A program made the position numbers and the translations under genes. From Mesorhizobium sp. (GTDB taxonomy: Bacteria > Pseudomonadota > Alphaproteobacteria > Rhizobiales > Rhizobiaceae), in NCBI GenBank assembly GCA_004020875.1, contig SAPZ01000008.1, forward strand, positions 124,001 through 188,000: a stretch of 64,000 nucleotides of DNA. Reading direction: 5' to 3'. The notes beneath the pieces are model-generated. The model had not been told where the DNA came from. It did not search any database and was given only the letters and a program-made list of their open reading frames with translations. The stretch's first letter is position 1. The number at the start of each line of letters is the position of its first letter. Positions 36,553-45,489 of this stretch are shown here, piece after piece.

Positions 36553-37109
36553 CTATCCGCCGGTGCATAGCGCAGCAGCGTGACGCCTTGCGCAAGTCGC
36601 TCCGCGCCGAGCGGCTTCAGGGCCAGCGACAGACCTGATTGGAAATACGGCTTGCCGCCGCCCAGCACGACCGGATGCAGGTAGAGCCGGTACTCGTCGA
36701 TCAAGCCCGCGCGTGCAAGATGGGCGGCCAACTCAGCCCCGGAGACGGAAATGTCGCCAGTTGCTTCTCCCTTTAGCGACTTTACTACTGCCTCCACGTC
36801 ATTTCTAACCAGACGGGCATTCGGTCCAACCTCTTCAAGAGTGGTCGAAAACACGATCTTCGGCGTTTCACGCCACGCGTGCGCAAAATCCCGCTCGACC
36901 TCCTCGGCGGCGATCTCTCGCTCCGGGCTGTCCCAGAAGCGCATGGCCTCATACATCCGGCGTCCGCAGAGCGCGATCGTCGTCCGCCACATCTCGTCGT
37001 TGAAATGTTGATGAAGTTCCTCTTCGGGGATGGGCAGGTCGATGTCTCCGCTCGGTCCGGCGATATAGCCATCGAGCGATGTCAGCATGGCATAGACGAT
37101 TGTCGCCAT
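36549..37109 (-). CDS. Dihydrofolate reductase/RibD C-terminal family protein
   Basis: 186 residues. [21 protein letters not shown] at the start, [47 protein letters not shown] at the end: the RibD_C/YwjB-like group. Substrate unknown; it is a single-domain NADPH-type reductase by fold. The start at 37109 has AGGAACCCCT upstream. Confidence 0.88.
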
Positions 37110-37223
37110 AGGGGTTCCTCCGATTTCGCGCTCCCGCCAAGGATCATATCTGATTGCACCCTGCAACCAGAAGTCCAGGGAGTCCAGAGAGGCGGCGCAT
37201 CGGTCCGATGCTGTGGCTCGGTC

Positions 37224-38147
37224 TCACGCGGCGAGCGGACCGCCTGCGCGCCGCGGGTTGTCACCGGCATCGCGCGCGCCGCGCATATAGCCGCGCGGCG
37301 AAGCGCCGAGCATGCGCTTGAACATGGTGGTGAAGGCCGGCACGCTGTCATAGCCGAGATCGAGCGCCACCCTTGTGATTGGCTCGCCATCGGCGAGCCT
37401 TGGCAGCGCGGCGAACAGGCAGGCTTGCTGGCGCCAGGTCGACAGCGACAGTCCCGTCTGGCGATGGAAAACACGGGTGAAGGACCGGCGGCTCATGCCC
37501 GCGGCATCCGCCCATTCGTCGATCGTAGCATGCGGCGAAGGGGCTGCCACGAAACGCCGGCAGAGCGCCGCGAGCTTCGGATCGGATGGGAAGGGCAACC
37601 CAAGCGGCCGTTCCGGCAGATTCGGGATTTCGTGCAGTAGTAGTCCCATGACCAGCGCGGCGCGCCCTTCGAGCTCGCCGCCTTGCGGCAATTTCTCCGA
37701 TTCAACGATCAGGCTGTGCATCAGCTCGGTGATGCCGACGACGCGCAATCCCTCCGGCAGGCCGGCAACGGCGTTCGGCACCACATAGACCGAGCGCATC
37801 GAGACATCGCCCAGCATCTCGACCGAATGCTCGGTGCCGGCTGGTATCCACATCGCATGGTCGGGCGGCACCATCCAGCGGCCGTGTTTCGTCGTCACTA
37901 GAACCACACCGACCAGCGCGTGCAGCAGCTGGCTGCGGCTGTGGCGGTGGCGCGGCACGTGGTAGCCGTCGGGATATTCGGTCGGCAGCGCCACCGCCGG
38001 TCCGACAGCCTCCTCCAGCCACTGCCAGCGGCTTTCATGCAGGCGGCCCAGCTCGGCGGCGTCGCCATTGAAGATTTCCCGGCCATGCGGCATCGGATAT
38101 GGCCCACTTGCGTAACTATTGGACCAAACCACGAAAGAAGTCGCCAT
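37224..38147 (-). CDS. AraC-family regulator with cupin N-terminal domain
   Basis: 307 residues. Cupin part: EYPDGYHVPRHRHSRSQLLHAL and MWIPAGTEHSVEMLG. C-terminal double helix-turn-helix: IDEWADAAGMSRRSFTRVFHRQTGLSLSTWRQQ and ALDLGYDSVPAFTTMFKRMLGASP. Divergent from the fosmidomycin-resistance-type exporter with 78 bases between starts, so it probably regulates that exporter. Confidence 0.92.
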   Translation of the reverse strand: MATSFVVWSNSYASGPYPMPHGREIFNGDAAELGRLHESRWQWLEEAVGPAVALPTEYPDGYHVPRHRHSRSQLLHALVGVVLVTTKHGRWMVPPDHAMWIPAGTEHSVEMLGDVSMRSVYVVPNAVAGLPEGLRVVGITELMHSLIVESEKLPQGGELEGRAALVMGLLLHEIPNLPERPLGLPFPSDPKLAALCRRFVAAPSPHATIDEWADAAGMSRRSFTRVFHRQTGLSLSTWRQQACLFAALPRLADGEPITRVALDLGYDSVPAFTTMFKRMLGASPRGYMRGARDAGDNPRRAGGPLAA

Positions 38148-38225
38148 TCAAGCTGATTATAAGCCAAGCGTCCTATCCATGAGACTGCCTGCGGTTAGCC
38201 GCCAAAAAGACCACGGAGCATTGCC

Positions 38226-39455
38226 TTGACCGATACGACCGCCACATCCGTCGCCGCGCCGGCGACGGCAAGCAGCACCTCGGCGCAAGCGACGGTCTTT
38301 GCCATCATCCTTTCGGTGAGCTTCTGCCACGGCATCAACGACATCATGCAGTCGCTGCTGCCGGCGATCTATCCGCTCCTCAAAACCAATTACGGTCTCG
38401 ATTTCTGGCAGATCGGCCTTTTGACCTTCACTTTCCAGGTCACGGCCTCGCTGCTGCAGCCGGTGATCGGCATGTTCACCGACAAGCGCCCTATGCCTTA
38501 TTCCTTGCCTTGGGGCATGGCTTCGTCGCTGGTCGGCCTGATCGTGCTGGCCTATGCCGGCCACTATGTGCTGCTTTTGGTCGGTGCCTCGCTGATCGGT
38601 ATCGGCTCGGCGATCTTCCATCCTGAGTCCTCGCGCATCGCCCGCTTCGCCTCGGGCGGTCGCTTCGGCCTTGCGCAGTCGCTGTTCCAGGTCGGTGGCA
38701 ATTTCGGCCAGTCGATGGGCCCCCTGCTCGCCGCCTTCATCGTCGTACCGTTCGGCCAGACCAGCATTTCCTGGTTCGCCGTCGGCTCGCTGGTTGGCAT
38801 CCTCGTGCTGTGGCAGGTCGGCGGTTGGTACAGCCGCATGCGCGCCTCGCAGGCCACCCGCAAGCAGTTTGCCCATGTGTCGCCCTTTCCACGCAAGAAG
38901 GTGATGGGCGCGCTCGCCGTGTTGACGCTGCTGGTGCTGACCAAGAACGCCTATATCGCTTCGCTCTCCAGCTACTACACCTTCTATTCCATCCATAAGT
39001 TCGGCGTTTCGGTGCAGACGAGCCAGGTCATGCTCTTCCTGTTCCTCGGCGCCTCGGCGCTGGGCATCCTGCTTGGCGGCCCGTTCGGAGACCGTTATGG
39101 CCAGAAGGCGATGATCTGGTTCTCGATCGTCGGCGTGCTGCCCTTCACGCTGGCGCTGCCCTACGCCAATCTGGAATGGACGATGGTGCTCACCGTGATG
39201 ATCGGCCTGATCCTGTCATCTGCCTTCTCCAACATCGTGGTGTTCGCGCAGGAACTGGTTCCGGGCAGGGTTGGCACGATCGCCGGCATCTTCTTCGGCT
39301 TCGCCTTCGGCATGGGCGGTATCGCAGCCGCGGTGCTCGGCGTCATCGCCGACATGAAGGGCATCGATTTCGTCTTCCAAGTCTGTTCCTATCTCCCCTT
39401 CCTCGGCCTGCTGACTGTCTTCCTGCCCAACATGAAGGATGCAAGAAAGGCCTGA
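38226..39455 (+). CDS. fsr: MFS exporter, fosmidomycin-resistance (Fsr) family
   Basis: 409 residues, 12 membrane segments. SVSFCHGINDIMQSLLPAIYPLLKTNYGLDFWQIGLLTF is the Fsr-type N-terminus, with MFTDKRPMPYSLP as loop 2-3 and IGIGSAIFHPESSRIARFASGGRFG. E. coli Fsr exports fosmidomycin; here the substrate is inferred from the family. TTG at 38226 is preceded by CGGAGC. A terminator follows. Confidence 0.9.
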   Translation: MTDTTATSVAAPATASSTSAQATVFAIILSVSFCHGINDIMQSLLPAIYPLLKTNYGLDFWQIGLLTFTFQVTASLLQPVIGMFTDKRPMPYSLPWGMASSLVGLIVLAYAGHYVLLLVGASLIGIGSAIFHPESSRIARFASGGRFGLAQSLFQVGGNFGQSMGPLLAAFIVVPFGQTSISWFAVGSLVGILVLWQVGGWYSRMRASQATRKQFAHVSPFPRKKVMGALAVLTLLVLTKNAYIASLSSYYTFYSIHKFGVSVQTSQVMLFLFLGASALGILLGGPFGDRYGQKAMIWFSIVGVLPFTLALPYANLEWTMVLTVMIGLILSSAFSNIVVFAQELVPGRVGTIAGIFFGFAFGMGGIAAAVLGVIADMKGIDFVFQVCSYLPFLGLLTVFLPNMKDARKA

Positions 39456-39495
39456 CTGCCGGCCACGGAGAGAAGAGGGAAGAACGCGACACAAG

Positions 39496-39519
39496 CACCC
39501 GCCTGATGGCGGGTGTTTT
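39496..39519 (+). terminator. Terminator of the Fsr-type exporter gene
   Basis: Arms CACCCGCC (39496-39503) and GGCGGGTG (39508-39515) around TGAT, then TTTT. The same stem occurs at 42971-42992 after the glycan block. Confidence 0.85.
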
Positions 39520-39540
39520 GCTTGCGGTTGTGGGCTTGGA

Positions 39541-40842
39541 TCAGCTTTTCCTCCGCAAGCCAAGACGCTGTGAAAGCGCATGGAGAAAGCCTTCGCCTCC
39601 ATCGGCCGAGCGCAACGCCCGCAAATTCTCCGACGCGTCGCGCCCCCGCCTCGGCAAGGCGGCGAGTTGCTGTGGAAGGCCTTGCAGCGTCGCCGTCCAA
39701 ACCAGTCCGTGCAATTGCGCGGCATCCGCCGATCCCGGATCGCGACGTTCGCTCCGCAACGCCTCGACAAGCAATCGTTGGAAATCTGCCGCGTTGTCAG
39801 CCAGCCGGACGCTCGGCCAATGCCTGAAATGCTCGTAGCCGCGAAACGCGAAGGGCGTCCCCACGATCTGCTTGCGATTGTACAGCGCTTCGGCGGTCTT
39901 GACGTTGGTGCCGCCGCCTTCGAGGATCGGAAGGATCACGACATCGGCAAGCGCGATCAGCGCGCTGAGCGTTCCGGCGTCCTGAACACCGAGCAACTCG
40001 ATCCGGGCATTGTCGACGCCGGCGACCCTCAGGAACCTTGGATCGCGCCCGATCTGGCCGGCAATGCCGCCGACCACCACGATACGTTCGGCAGGCGACA
40101 GGTAGCCGAGGTCCGGCGCCATCATCTCAAGAAACCCGTTGGCGTTGGGAGGGTGGCCCGATGCCACGAAAAGAGCCGTGCGCAAGCCGGCAAATCGCTG
40201 CGCCCAACGGTCGAGGCCGACCGGCGCCGCCATCGGCCAGACGCCATTGGCCGCCACCACCACACTTGGATTTAGTTTGCGGAAATAGGCGGCATCCTGG
40301 TCGCTGACGGCGACAACCAGATCCGCGTTCGCCGCAAGATCTGACTCGATTTCCGCTGCGCGTTGAGCGCTCCCGAGGTCCGTTTGCGCCCCCGGTATCG
40401 TGGCTTCTTGCGCCAGCAATTCCTGTTCGACGTTGTGCGAACCGTAAACGATGGAAAAGCGTGTCTCGGGCGAGCACGTCTCGACATACTCACGCAAGGC
40501 CGGCCAAAGCCAACACTGCTCCAGGGCGATGACATCCGGCCTGAACTCGTCGAGGAACCTTGCGATTTCGCAGCGATGCGACCTGCTGGCCGTTATGAAT
40601 TCGGCAGTGGCGACATCGGAACGCCATCCGCGCCTGGCCATCTTCCTCCGGAACCGGCGCGGCATCTCGATGAAAAGATCGCCGGCCTCCATTTCCTGCC
40701 TGGCGCCGCCATAGGGCGTGACGGCGATGTGACGTGTTTCCCAGCCGCTATCCCGCAGGACCCTGTGAACGGCATTCGCTCTCAACTGGCCGCCATGGAC
40801 CGGCCGCCAGATCGGAAACGTTCCAAGCGAAACATACCTCAT
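39541..40842 (-). CDS. GT-B glycosyltransferase
   Basis: 433 residues. N-terminal domain with PIWRPVHGGQLRANAVHRVL, middle GSHNVEQELLAQEA (the HNVE motif), and a C-terminal domain with FVASGHPPNANGFLEM and LPILEGGGTNVKTAEALYNRKQIVGT, the GT4-type donor-binding part. Donor and acceptor are unknown. Start 40842 is the first Met that fits the fold. Divergent from the next glycosyltransferase by 161 bases. Confidence 0.85.
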   Translation of the reverse strand: MRYVSLGTFPIWRPVHGGQLRANAVHRVLRDSGWETRHIAVTPYGGARQEMEAGDLFIEMPRRFRRKMARRGWRSDVATAEFITASRSHRCEIARFLDEFRPDVIALEQCWLWPALREYVETCSPETRFSIVYGSHNVEQELLAQEATIPGAQTDLGSAQRAAEIESDLAANADLVVAVSDQDAAYFRKLNPSVVVAANGVWPMAAPVGLDRWAQRFAGLRTALFVASGHPPNANGFLEMMAPDLGYLSPAERIVVVGGIAGQIGRDPRFLRVAGVDNARIELLGVQDAGTLSALIALADVVILPILEGGGTNVKTAEALYNRKQIVGTPFAFRGYEHFRHWPSVRLADNAADFQRLLVEALRSERRDPGSADAAQLHGLVWTATLQGLPQQLAALPRRGRDASENLRALRSADGGEGFLHALSQRLGLRRKS

Positions 40843-41003
40843 TGTTTCGGCGCGATGCCGCAACGAAGTGTCGACGTCGCATTCATTTTCCCGGTTCCCA
40901 TTCAAGTGGGACACTACCATTCGACGCCGAGTCTGGACATGATGTTGCTGAATGGATGCCAAGTACGCCTAAGACGGATCTTGGCGATTTCAAAGGTAGC
41001 AAC

Positions 41004-41984
41004 ATGGGTGCCAACACCCCTCGAATAAGCGGCTTCGCCATCACCTACAACAGCGGCGAGATTCTCAAGACATGCCTCCGTTCTCTTCGATTTGTCGATG
41101 AACTTATTGTCGTCGACAAATCATCAACCGATGGCACACCGTCCGTGGCCGAGGCCTATGCCGACAAAGTCATCTCTGTTCCATGGTCGCCATTGCCCAC
41201 TGAGACCAGATTCACTGCCTACGAGGCATGCTCCCATGATTTCATCCTCTACCTGGACCACGACGAATGCCTCAGCGTCGAAGGCATCCATTGGGTGAGG
41301 GAAAATGCCGGCTCGCATCCTGCCGGCGTGTTTCGGTTTCCGAAGCGCGAATATATCCTGGGGCGTCACGACCAGGATGCCTATTACTGGCCCTCCTACA
41401 ACATACGCGCTTTTCGCCGAGGCTCGGCTGAATTCGTTTCAACGCTTCATGAAGAAGTCGGCGGCATAGAGGGAGAGGTCTATGATGTCCCGCATGACGA
41501 AGGCGTTTGCATTCACAATCTATCCCATCGAGACACTTTTCAATGGATCGAAAAGACCAATCGTTACACCAACGTGCAAGACAGGGTTTCCTTCTTCGAC
41601 ACGAATACGCCACTGGAGGCTTTCGCCCAGGAGCGAATAGCCTTCTGGCTGGCCCAATCGAGATCCCGATCCGACTATGTTGTCTCGGCGGCGCTTCTGC
41701 GGGCAGGCTATGACATCGTGGACAGGGTGAAACTCTGGGAAGCGCAGGACGGCCTGGATGGAAGCCGTGCGTTCGCGGCCGTTTGCGCTGAATTGGAAGC
41801 GACTTACGATATCGCGGACCGGGCAAAGCTCTGGGAGGCTCAGGACGGCCCTGACGGGAAAGCCGTATTCGCCGCTGTCCGGGTGAACTGGAAGCCAGGG
41901 ACAACGCATTCAGGCCCGGACACCGCCGGACGGATACCGACATTCCTCCGCATCGACAAGGGTCCTCGCTCAAAACCGTCATGA
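41004..41984 (+). CDS. GT2-family glycosyltransferase with a duplicated C-terminal module
   Basis: 326 residues. GT-A domain: ISGFAITYNSGEILKTCLRSL, ELIVVDKSSTDGT, YLDHDECLSVEG (DxD-like). It resembles KdtX/WaaE-type beta-1,4-glucosyltransferases. Residues from about 236 on contain two copies of a 32-residue unit (YDIVDRVKLWEAQDG and YDIADRAKLWEAQDG) starting at 41709 and 41805, a period of 96 bases. The function of the tandem unit is unknown. Confidence 0.88.
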   Translation: MGANTPRISGFAITYNSGEILKTCLRSLRFVDELIVVDKSSTDGTPSVAEAYADKVISVPWSPLPTETRFTAYEACSHDFILYLDHDECLSVEGIHWVRENAGSHPAGVFRFPKREYILGRHDQDAYYWPSYNIRAFRRGSAEFVSTLHEEVGGIEGEVYDVPHDEGVCIHNLSHRDTFQWIEKTNRYTNVQDRVSFFDTNTPLEAFAQERIAFWLAQSRSRSDYVVSAALLRAGYDIVDRVKLWEAQDGLDGSRAFAAVCAELEATYDIADRAKLWEAQDGPDGKAVFAAVRVNWKPGTTHSGPDTAGRIPTFLRIDKGPRSKPS

Positions 41985-42021
41985 AGAAAATCGGCTCACG
42001 TCTGAGGGGAAAGAGGCCTTG

Positions 42022-42936
42022 ATGCCGGGAAACGGTCGGTACTCTTCTCAATTGCGAATCCTGACCTTTCTGGCACGCCACGGCACAGCCCGATATCCCG
42101 CTGCGCTCCAGCATTTGAGGGTGATGTTCGCCGGGCAAATGCCCCAGGTAGCGCACGATGTGGTTGTGATCGACAATTCGCTGCCGGAGGGTCACCGCGC
42201 CGACCTCGATCGCGGGGTTGAATTGATCGGCGGCTCAAACTCCAGCTGGGAATTCTCCGCCTGGGACAACGGTATTGCCCATGTCGGCAATCAGGTGAAT
42301 GACTACGATCTGGTCCACCTCGCCACGTCTGCATTTGCCGAGTACACGCCGGGCCATCTCAAGCTGATCGACCAGGACGTCGTGCGGCATCTGCCGGGCT
42401 TGAACGCGGCGCTCGGCCATGTCGATTTCTACAATGAGCCCATGACGATGTTTGGAATTCCCTCGCAGGCATGGCTCCGCAGCTCGTTCATCTTTCTGCA
42501 GCCGAGGCACTTGAAAGCTCTTGGATCAATGGTCAGCGTGCCCAGCGGCGCGCCGATTTTCAGCGGAGATCCGCTTGCGCCGTTCCGGGAAGACGCACCA
42601 ATCTCACGCTCCTATAGAAAGTTTTTGGTTGGATGGCTTACCGCGGCCGGGACGGCGCAAGGACCTGGATGGCATTCCCGATTCGATCTAACGCTTGAGA
42701 CGCTGCCCTTCTTCGAGAGCAAGGCAAGGGCGATCCTCAACGAGCAGATGCTGACGAACCGGTTGCTCGCGATCGGCGCCACAATCGTCGATGTCACCTG
42801 GCTCGCGCGAAGTGCCAAGGCGGCGGACAGCTTATCCCTTGGTGACATCCCCGACTGGCGGACCCAGATCCGGCCGAGAGTGGGCGCAGAATTCTGGCGT
42901 CTCCTGGATGGACCCGGCCGGGGAGGCAGACCCTAG
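42022..42936 (+). CDS. Hypothetical protein of a glycan-associated block
   Basis: 304 residues, no recognised domain by eye. Features: LRILTFLARHGTARYPAALQHLR at the start, HDVVVIDNSL, and AWDNGIAHVG, then a middle of mixed alpha/beta. The HDVVVIDNS strand followed by an acidic turn resembles a nucleotide-sugar-binding GT-A fold, so a divergent glycosyltransferase is possible. TTG at 42019 and ATG at 42022 are both usable. It follows the GT2 gene by 37 bases and ends before a terminator. Confidence 0.6.
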   Translation: MPGNGRYSSQLRILTFLARHGTARYPAALQHLRVMFAGQMPQVAHDVVVIDNSLPEGHRADLDRGVELIGGSNSSWEFSAWDNGIAHVGNQVNDYDLVHLATSAFAEYTPGHLKLIDQDVVRHLPGLNAALGHVDFYNEPMTMFGIPSQAWLRSSFIFLQPRHLKALGSMVSVPSGAPIFSGDPLAPFREDAPISRSYRKFLVGWLTAAGTAQGPGWHSRFDLTLETLPFFESKARAILNEQMLTNRLLAIGATIVDVTWLARSAKAADSLSLGDIPDWRTQIRPRVGAEFWRLLDGPGRGGRP

Positions 42937-42970
42937 ACTGGGCGCGCTTTCGTGCCCCATCCTCTCGCAG

Positions 42971-42995
42971 CACCCGCCCGAGGGCGGGTGCTTTC
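42971..42995 (+). terminator. Terminator after the glycan block
   Basis: Nine-base stem GCACCCGCC and GGCGGGTGC around CGAG, then TTTCACATTTT. The stem is nearly identical to that at 39496. Confidence 0.7.
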
Positions 42996-43014
42996 ACATT
43001 TTCGACAGGCAAGC

Positions 43015-43872
43015 TCAGGCCTTGAAGAAGGCCAGCAGATCCGCGTTGATGACCTCCGCATGGGTCGTCGCCATCCCGTGCGGAAAGCCCTTGTAGATCC
43101 TGAGTTCGCCCTTCTTGAGCAGCTTGACCGAGAGCAGCGCGGAGTCCGCGATCGGGACGATCTGGTCGTCGTCGCCATGCATGACCAGCACCGGTACGTC
43201 GATCTTCTTAAGGTCCTCGGTGAAGTCGGTTTCCGAGAACGCCTTGATGCAGTCGTAATGTGCCTTGGCGCCGCCCATCATGCCCTGCCGCCACCAATTG
43301 TCGATGACACCTTCGGAAACCTGGGCGCCGGGACGGTTGAAACCGTAGAACGGGCCGGCCGGAACATCGTGGAAGAACTGGGCGCGGTTGGCCACCAGCG
43401 CGGCGCGGAAACCATCAAACACCTCGATCGGCAGACCGCCTGGATTGGCCGGCGTCTTCAACATGATGGGCGGCACCGCACCCATCAGCACGGCCTTGGC
43501 AACGCGACCGCCGCCACCATATTGCGCGACGTAGCGCGCTACCTCGCCGCCGCCCGTCGAATGACCGACATGGATGGCGTCCTTGAGGTCGAGATGCGCG
43601 GCGAGCGCCGCTACGTCGGCGGCATAGGTGTCCATCTCATTGCCGGTGTCGGTCTGGCCGGAACGGCCGTGACCGCGCCGGTCATGCGCGATGACGCGGT
43701 AACCTCGTGCCTGGAAGAACAGCATCTGGGCGTCCCAGTCGTCACTGCTCAGCGGCCAGCCATGGTGAAAGACGATCGGCTGGCCCGTCCCCCAATCCTT
43801 GTAGAATATCTGTGTTCCGTCCTTGGTGGTGATCGTGCCGCTGCCCGAGCCTGTCTTGGTCTGCGAGGTCAT
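43015..43872 (-). CDS. Alpha/beta hydrolase, non-heme chloroperoxidase/perhydrolase type
   Basis: 285 residues. Nucleophile elbow [12 protein letters not shown] (Ser near residue 99), oxyanion region [12 protein letters not shown], catalytic Asp in GDDDQIVP and His in [10 protein letters not shown]. This is the arylesterase/non-heme chloroperoxidase group, whose members can form peracids from acids and peroxide. Divergent from an OhrR-like regulator with operators between them. Confidence 0.92.
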   Translation of the reverse strand: MTSQTKTGSGSGTITTKDGTQIFYKDWGTGQPIVFHHGWPLSSDDWDAQMLFFQARGYRVIAHDRRGHGRSGQTDTGNEMDTYAADVAALAAHLDLKDAIHVGHSTGGGEVARYVAQYGGGGRVAKAVLMGAVPPIMLKTPANPGGLPIEVFDGFRAALVANRAQFFHDVPAGPFYGFNRPGAQVSEGVIDNWWRQGMMGGAKAHYDCIKAFSETDFTEDLKKIDVPVLVMHGDDDQIVPIADSALLSVKLLKKGELRIYKGFPHGMATTHAEVINADLLAFFKA

Positions 43873-43906
43873 CTCAATCTCCTTGGGTTGATATCACGAT
43901 AAATAA

Positions 43907-43970
43907 TATCGCGATAATCTCTTTGTAGCGGAGACCGGAAGCCTTGTCCATGGAAATATGTATCGCGATA
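43907..43970. promoter_or_regulatory. Two identical operator palindromes between hydrolase and OhrR-like genes
   Basis: TATCGCGATA occurs at 43907-43916 and 43961-43970, exactly 54 bases apart, and a related ATATCACGAT is at 43891-43900. The first is 35 bases upstream of the hydrolase start, the second 51 bases upstream of the regulator start. They are the obvious binding sites for the OhrR-like protein. Confidence 0.7.
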
Positions 43971-44020
43971 TCATTTCTCGTGGTACACACAGAACGCTCA
44001 GTCGGCAAAAGGAATGCGCC

Positions 44021-44461
44021 GTGCCTCTCGCGTTGGACAATCAGCTCTGCTTCACGCTCTATGCCACATCGATGGCGATCAACCGCATGTACAAGCCAAT
44101 GCTGGACGAGATGGGGATCACCTATCCGCAATATCTCGTGCTCAATGCGTTGGGAGAGGCTGACGGCATGTCGGTGGGCAGCATCGCGCATCGGCTCGCC
44201 CTGGAATCGAGCACCATCACGCCGCTGGTGAAACGAATGGAGCAGGCCGGCCTCGTCACCCGGCAGCGCAGCCAGACCGACGAGCGTCAGGTGCAGGTCG
44301 ACCTGACCCCCAGCGGACGGGCTCTGCTCGTCCAGTGCAACTGCCTGAACGAGACACTGATCGAGCGCTCAGGCATGAAATTGGCTGAGCTCGATGCCTT
44401 GAATCGGCAAATCCAGACGTTGCGCGATGCGCTGAATGGAGGCCAGACGACCGACGCCTAG
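44021..44461 (+). CDS. OhrR-like MarR-family peroxide-responsive regulator
   Basis: 146 residues from GTG at 44021 (RBS AAAAGGA). N-terminal LDNQLCFTLYATS holds C10, at the place of the peroxide-sensing Cys of OhrR, then MYKPMLDEMGITYPQYLVLNAL. The winged helix is IAHRLALESSTITPLVKRMEQAGLV with wing SQTDERQVQV. An ATG at 43958 in the same frame lies inside an operator and is not used here. Target is probably the divergent hydrolase rather than an ohr gene. Confidence 0.9.
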   Translation: MPLALDNQLCFTLYATSMAINRMYKPMLDEMGITYPQYLVLNALGEADGMSVGSIAHRLALESSTITPLVKRMEQAGLVTRQRSQTDERQVQVDLTPSGRALLVQCNCLNETLIERSGMKLAELDALNRQIQTLRDALNGGQTTDA

Positions 44462-44493
44462 CGCAACTGTCCAGAGGCGCGCAAAGCTGCGGG

Positions 44494-45138
44494 TCACGTC
44501 TCGATCTTCGCCGGCGGCAGCGGCGGCGCCACCAGCCCCTGGAACGGGTCGCGCCAGGCGTCGATCGTTTCCAGCCGGCCGTACCAGCGCTGGATCGACG
44601 GGTAGTCGTCGAGCGGCAATCCGACGGTGTCGTTGAAGGGCAGGAACGTCGCCATGCGGAAGTCCGCATAGGAAATGGAATTGCCGACAAGCCACTCCCG
44701 TTCGGAAAGCTCAGGCTCGAGGACCGCCGCGGCCTTGTGGAACTGCCTCAGCCCCTCCTCCACCAGCGCCTCATCGATGAGACCCAGACCATAGCGCTGC
44801 TTGGTGCCGCGCTCGAAATGCACCATGTCGCAGGCGAAGGCGAAGCGTTCCTTGCCCCAGCTGATCCAGCGGATCATGTCCGGCTCATCGTTGCCGCCGC
44901 GCCAGAAATCCGAACGCATCTCGCGCGAAAGCCGGCAGGCGATGGCGTCCGTCTCCCACAGGCTCCATCCCGCGCCGACCAATATTGGCAAGGTCAGATT
45001 GGGGTTGAGCGCGCGGTAGCGCTCGGCCTGCCCCGGCGCCATCGGCGATGCGAATTCAAACGCGATCTCTGCCTTGAGATAGCGCGCCGTCGCGACCGCG
45101 AGGCGAGGATTTGGATTGCGGCTGAACAGAAGTTTCAT
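44494..45138 (-). CDS. Glutathione S-transferase-like protein
   Basis: 214 residues. N-terminal thioredoxin-like domain starts KLLFSRNPNPRLAVATARYL, with the loop NPNLTLPILVGAGWSLWETDAIACRL containing the GSH-binding cis-Pro and E-T/S pair. The C-terminal helical domain ends WYGRLETIDAWRDPFQGL. Substrate unknown. Convergent with the OhrR-like gene. Confidence 0.9.
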   Translation of the reverse strand: MKLLFSRNPNPRLAVATARYLKAEIAFEFASPMAPGQAERYRALNPNLTLPILVGAGWSLWETDAIACRLSREMRSDFWRGGNDEPDMIRWISWGKERFAFACDMVHFERGTKQRYGLGLIDEALVEEGLRQFHKAAAVLEPELSEREWLVGNSISYADFRMATFLPFNDTVGLPLDDYPSIQRWYGRLETIDAWRDPFQGLVAPPLPPAKIET

Positions 45139-45269
45139 AGGGTCCCGCGGGTCTTGTTACACCCCGCAGGACGACCGAGAACCACCCGATCCTACATTTG
45201 CCGCAAATGGGATTTTCCGATCTATGCTCGGCGCTGAAAACCACCTTGCACGCGGTCCAGCCCAACCGC

Positions 45270-45298
45270 TTGCACCCTTGCCCGCCTTCCGCTATAGA
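45270..45298 (+). promoter_or_regulatory. Probable promoter of the rplY-pth operon
   Basis: TTGCAC (45270-45275) and TATAGA (45293-45298) with a 17-base spacer. The start would be near 45305, leaving a leader of about 180 bases before rplY. Confidence 0.65.
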
Positions 45299-45357
45299 GC
45301 CGCCACCCGCGTAGACACCCTTGGAGGCAACGCGGAGGAAGGCCGGCTAGGCCTCGC

Positions 45358-45489
45358 ATGATCCCCAGACGCATTTGGATCGCCAAACGCATCGGACAGA
45401 TCGTGCAAGGCCGCGACGGCTTTCGACGTTTACGGTTGGCCCAGTGCTTGCCGCAAGCGCTCCATAACACGCGAAAGGAAATGCCATGA
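45358..45489 (+). CDS. Possible 43-codon leader peptide overlapping rplY
   Basis: ORF starting [14 protein letters not shown], Arg-rich, ending ATG CCA TGA so that its stop overlaps the rplY ATG by 3 bases. The best Shine-Dalgarno (GGAGGAAGG) is about 16 bases upstream, rather far. It could couple translation of rplY or be chance; the rplY gene has its own AAAGGAA. Confidence 0.25.
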   Translation: MIPRRIWIAKRIGQIVQGRDGFRRLRLAQCLPQALHNTRKEMP

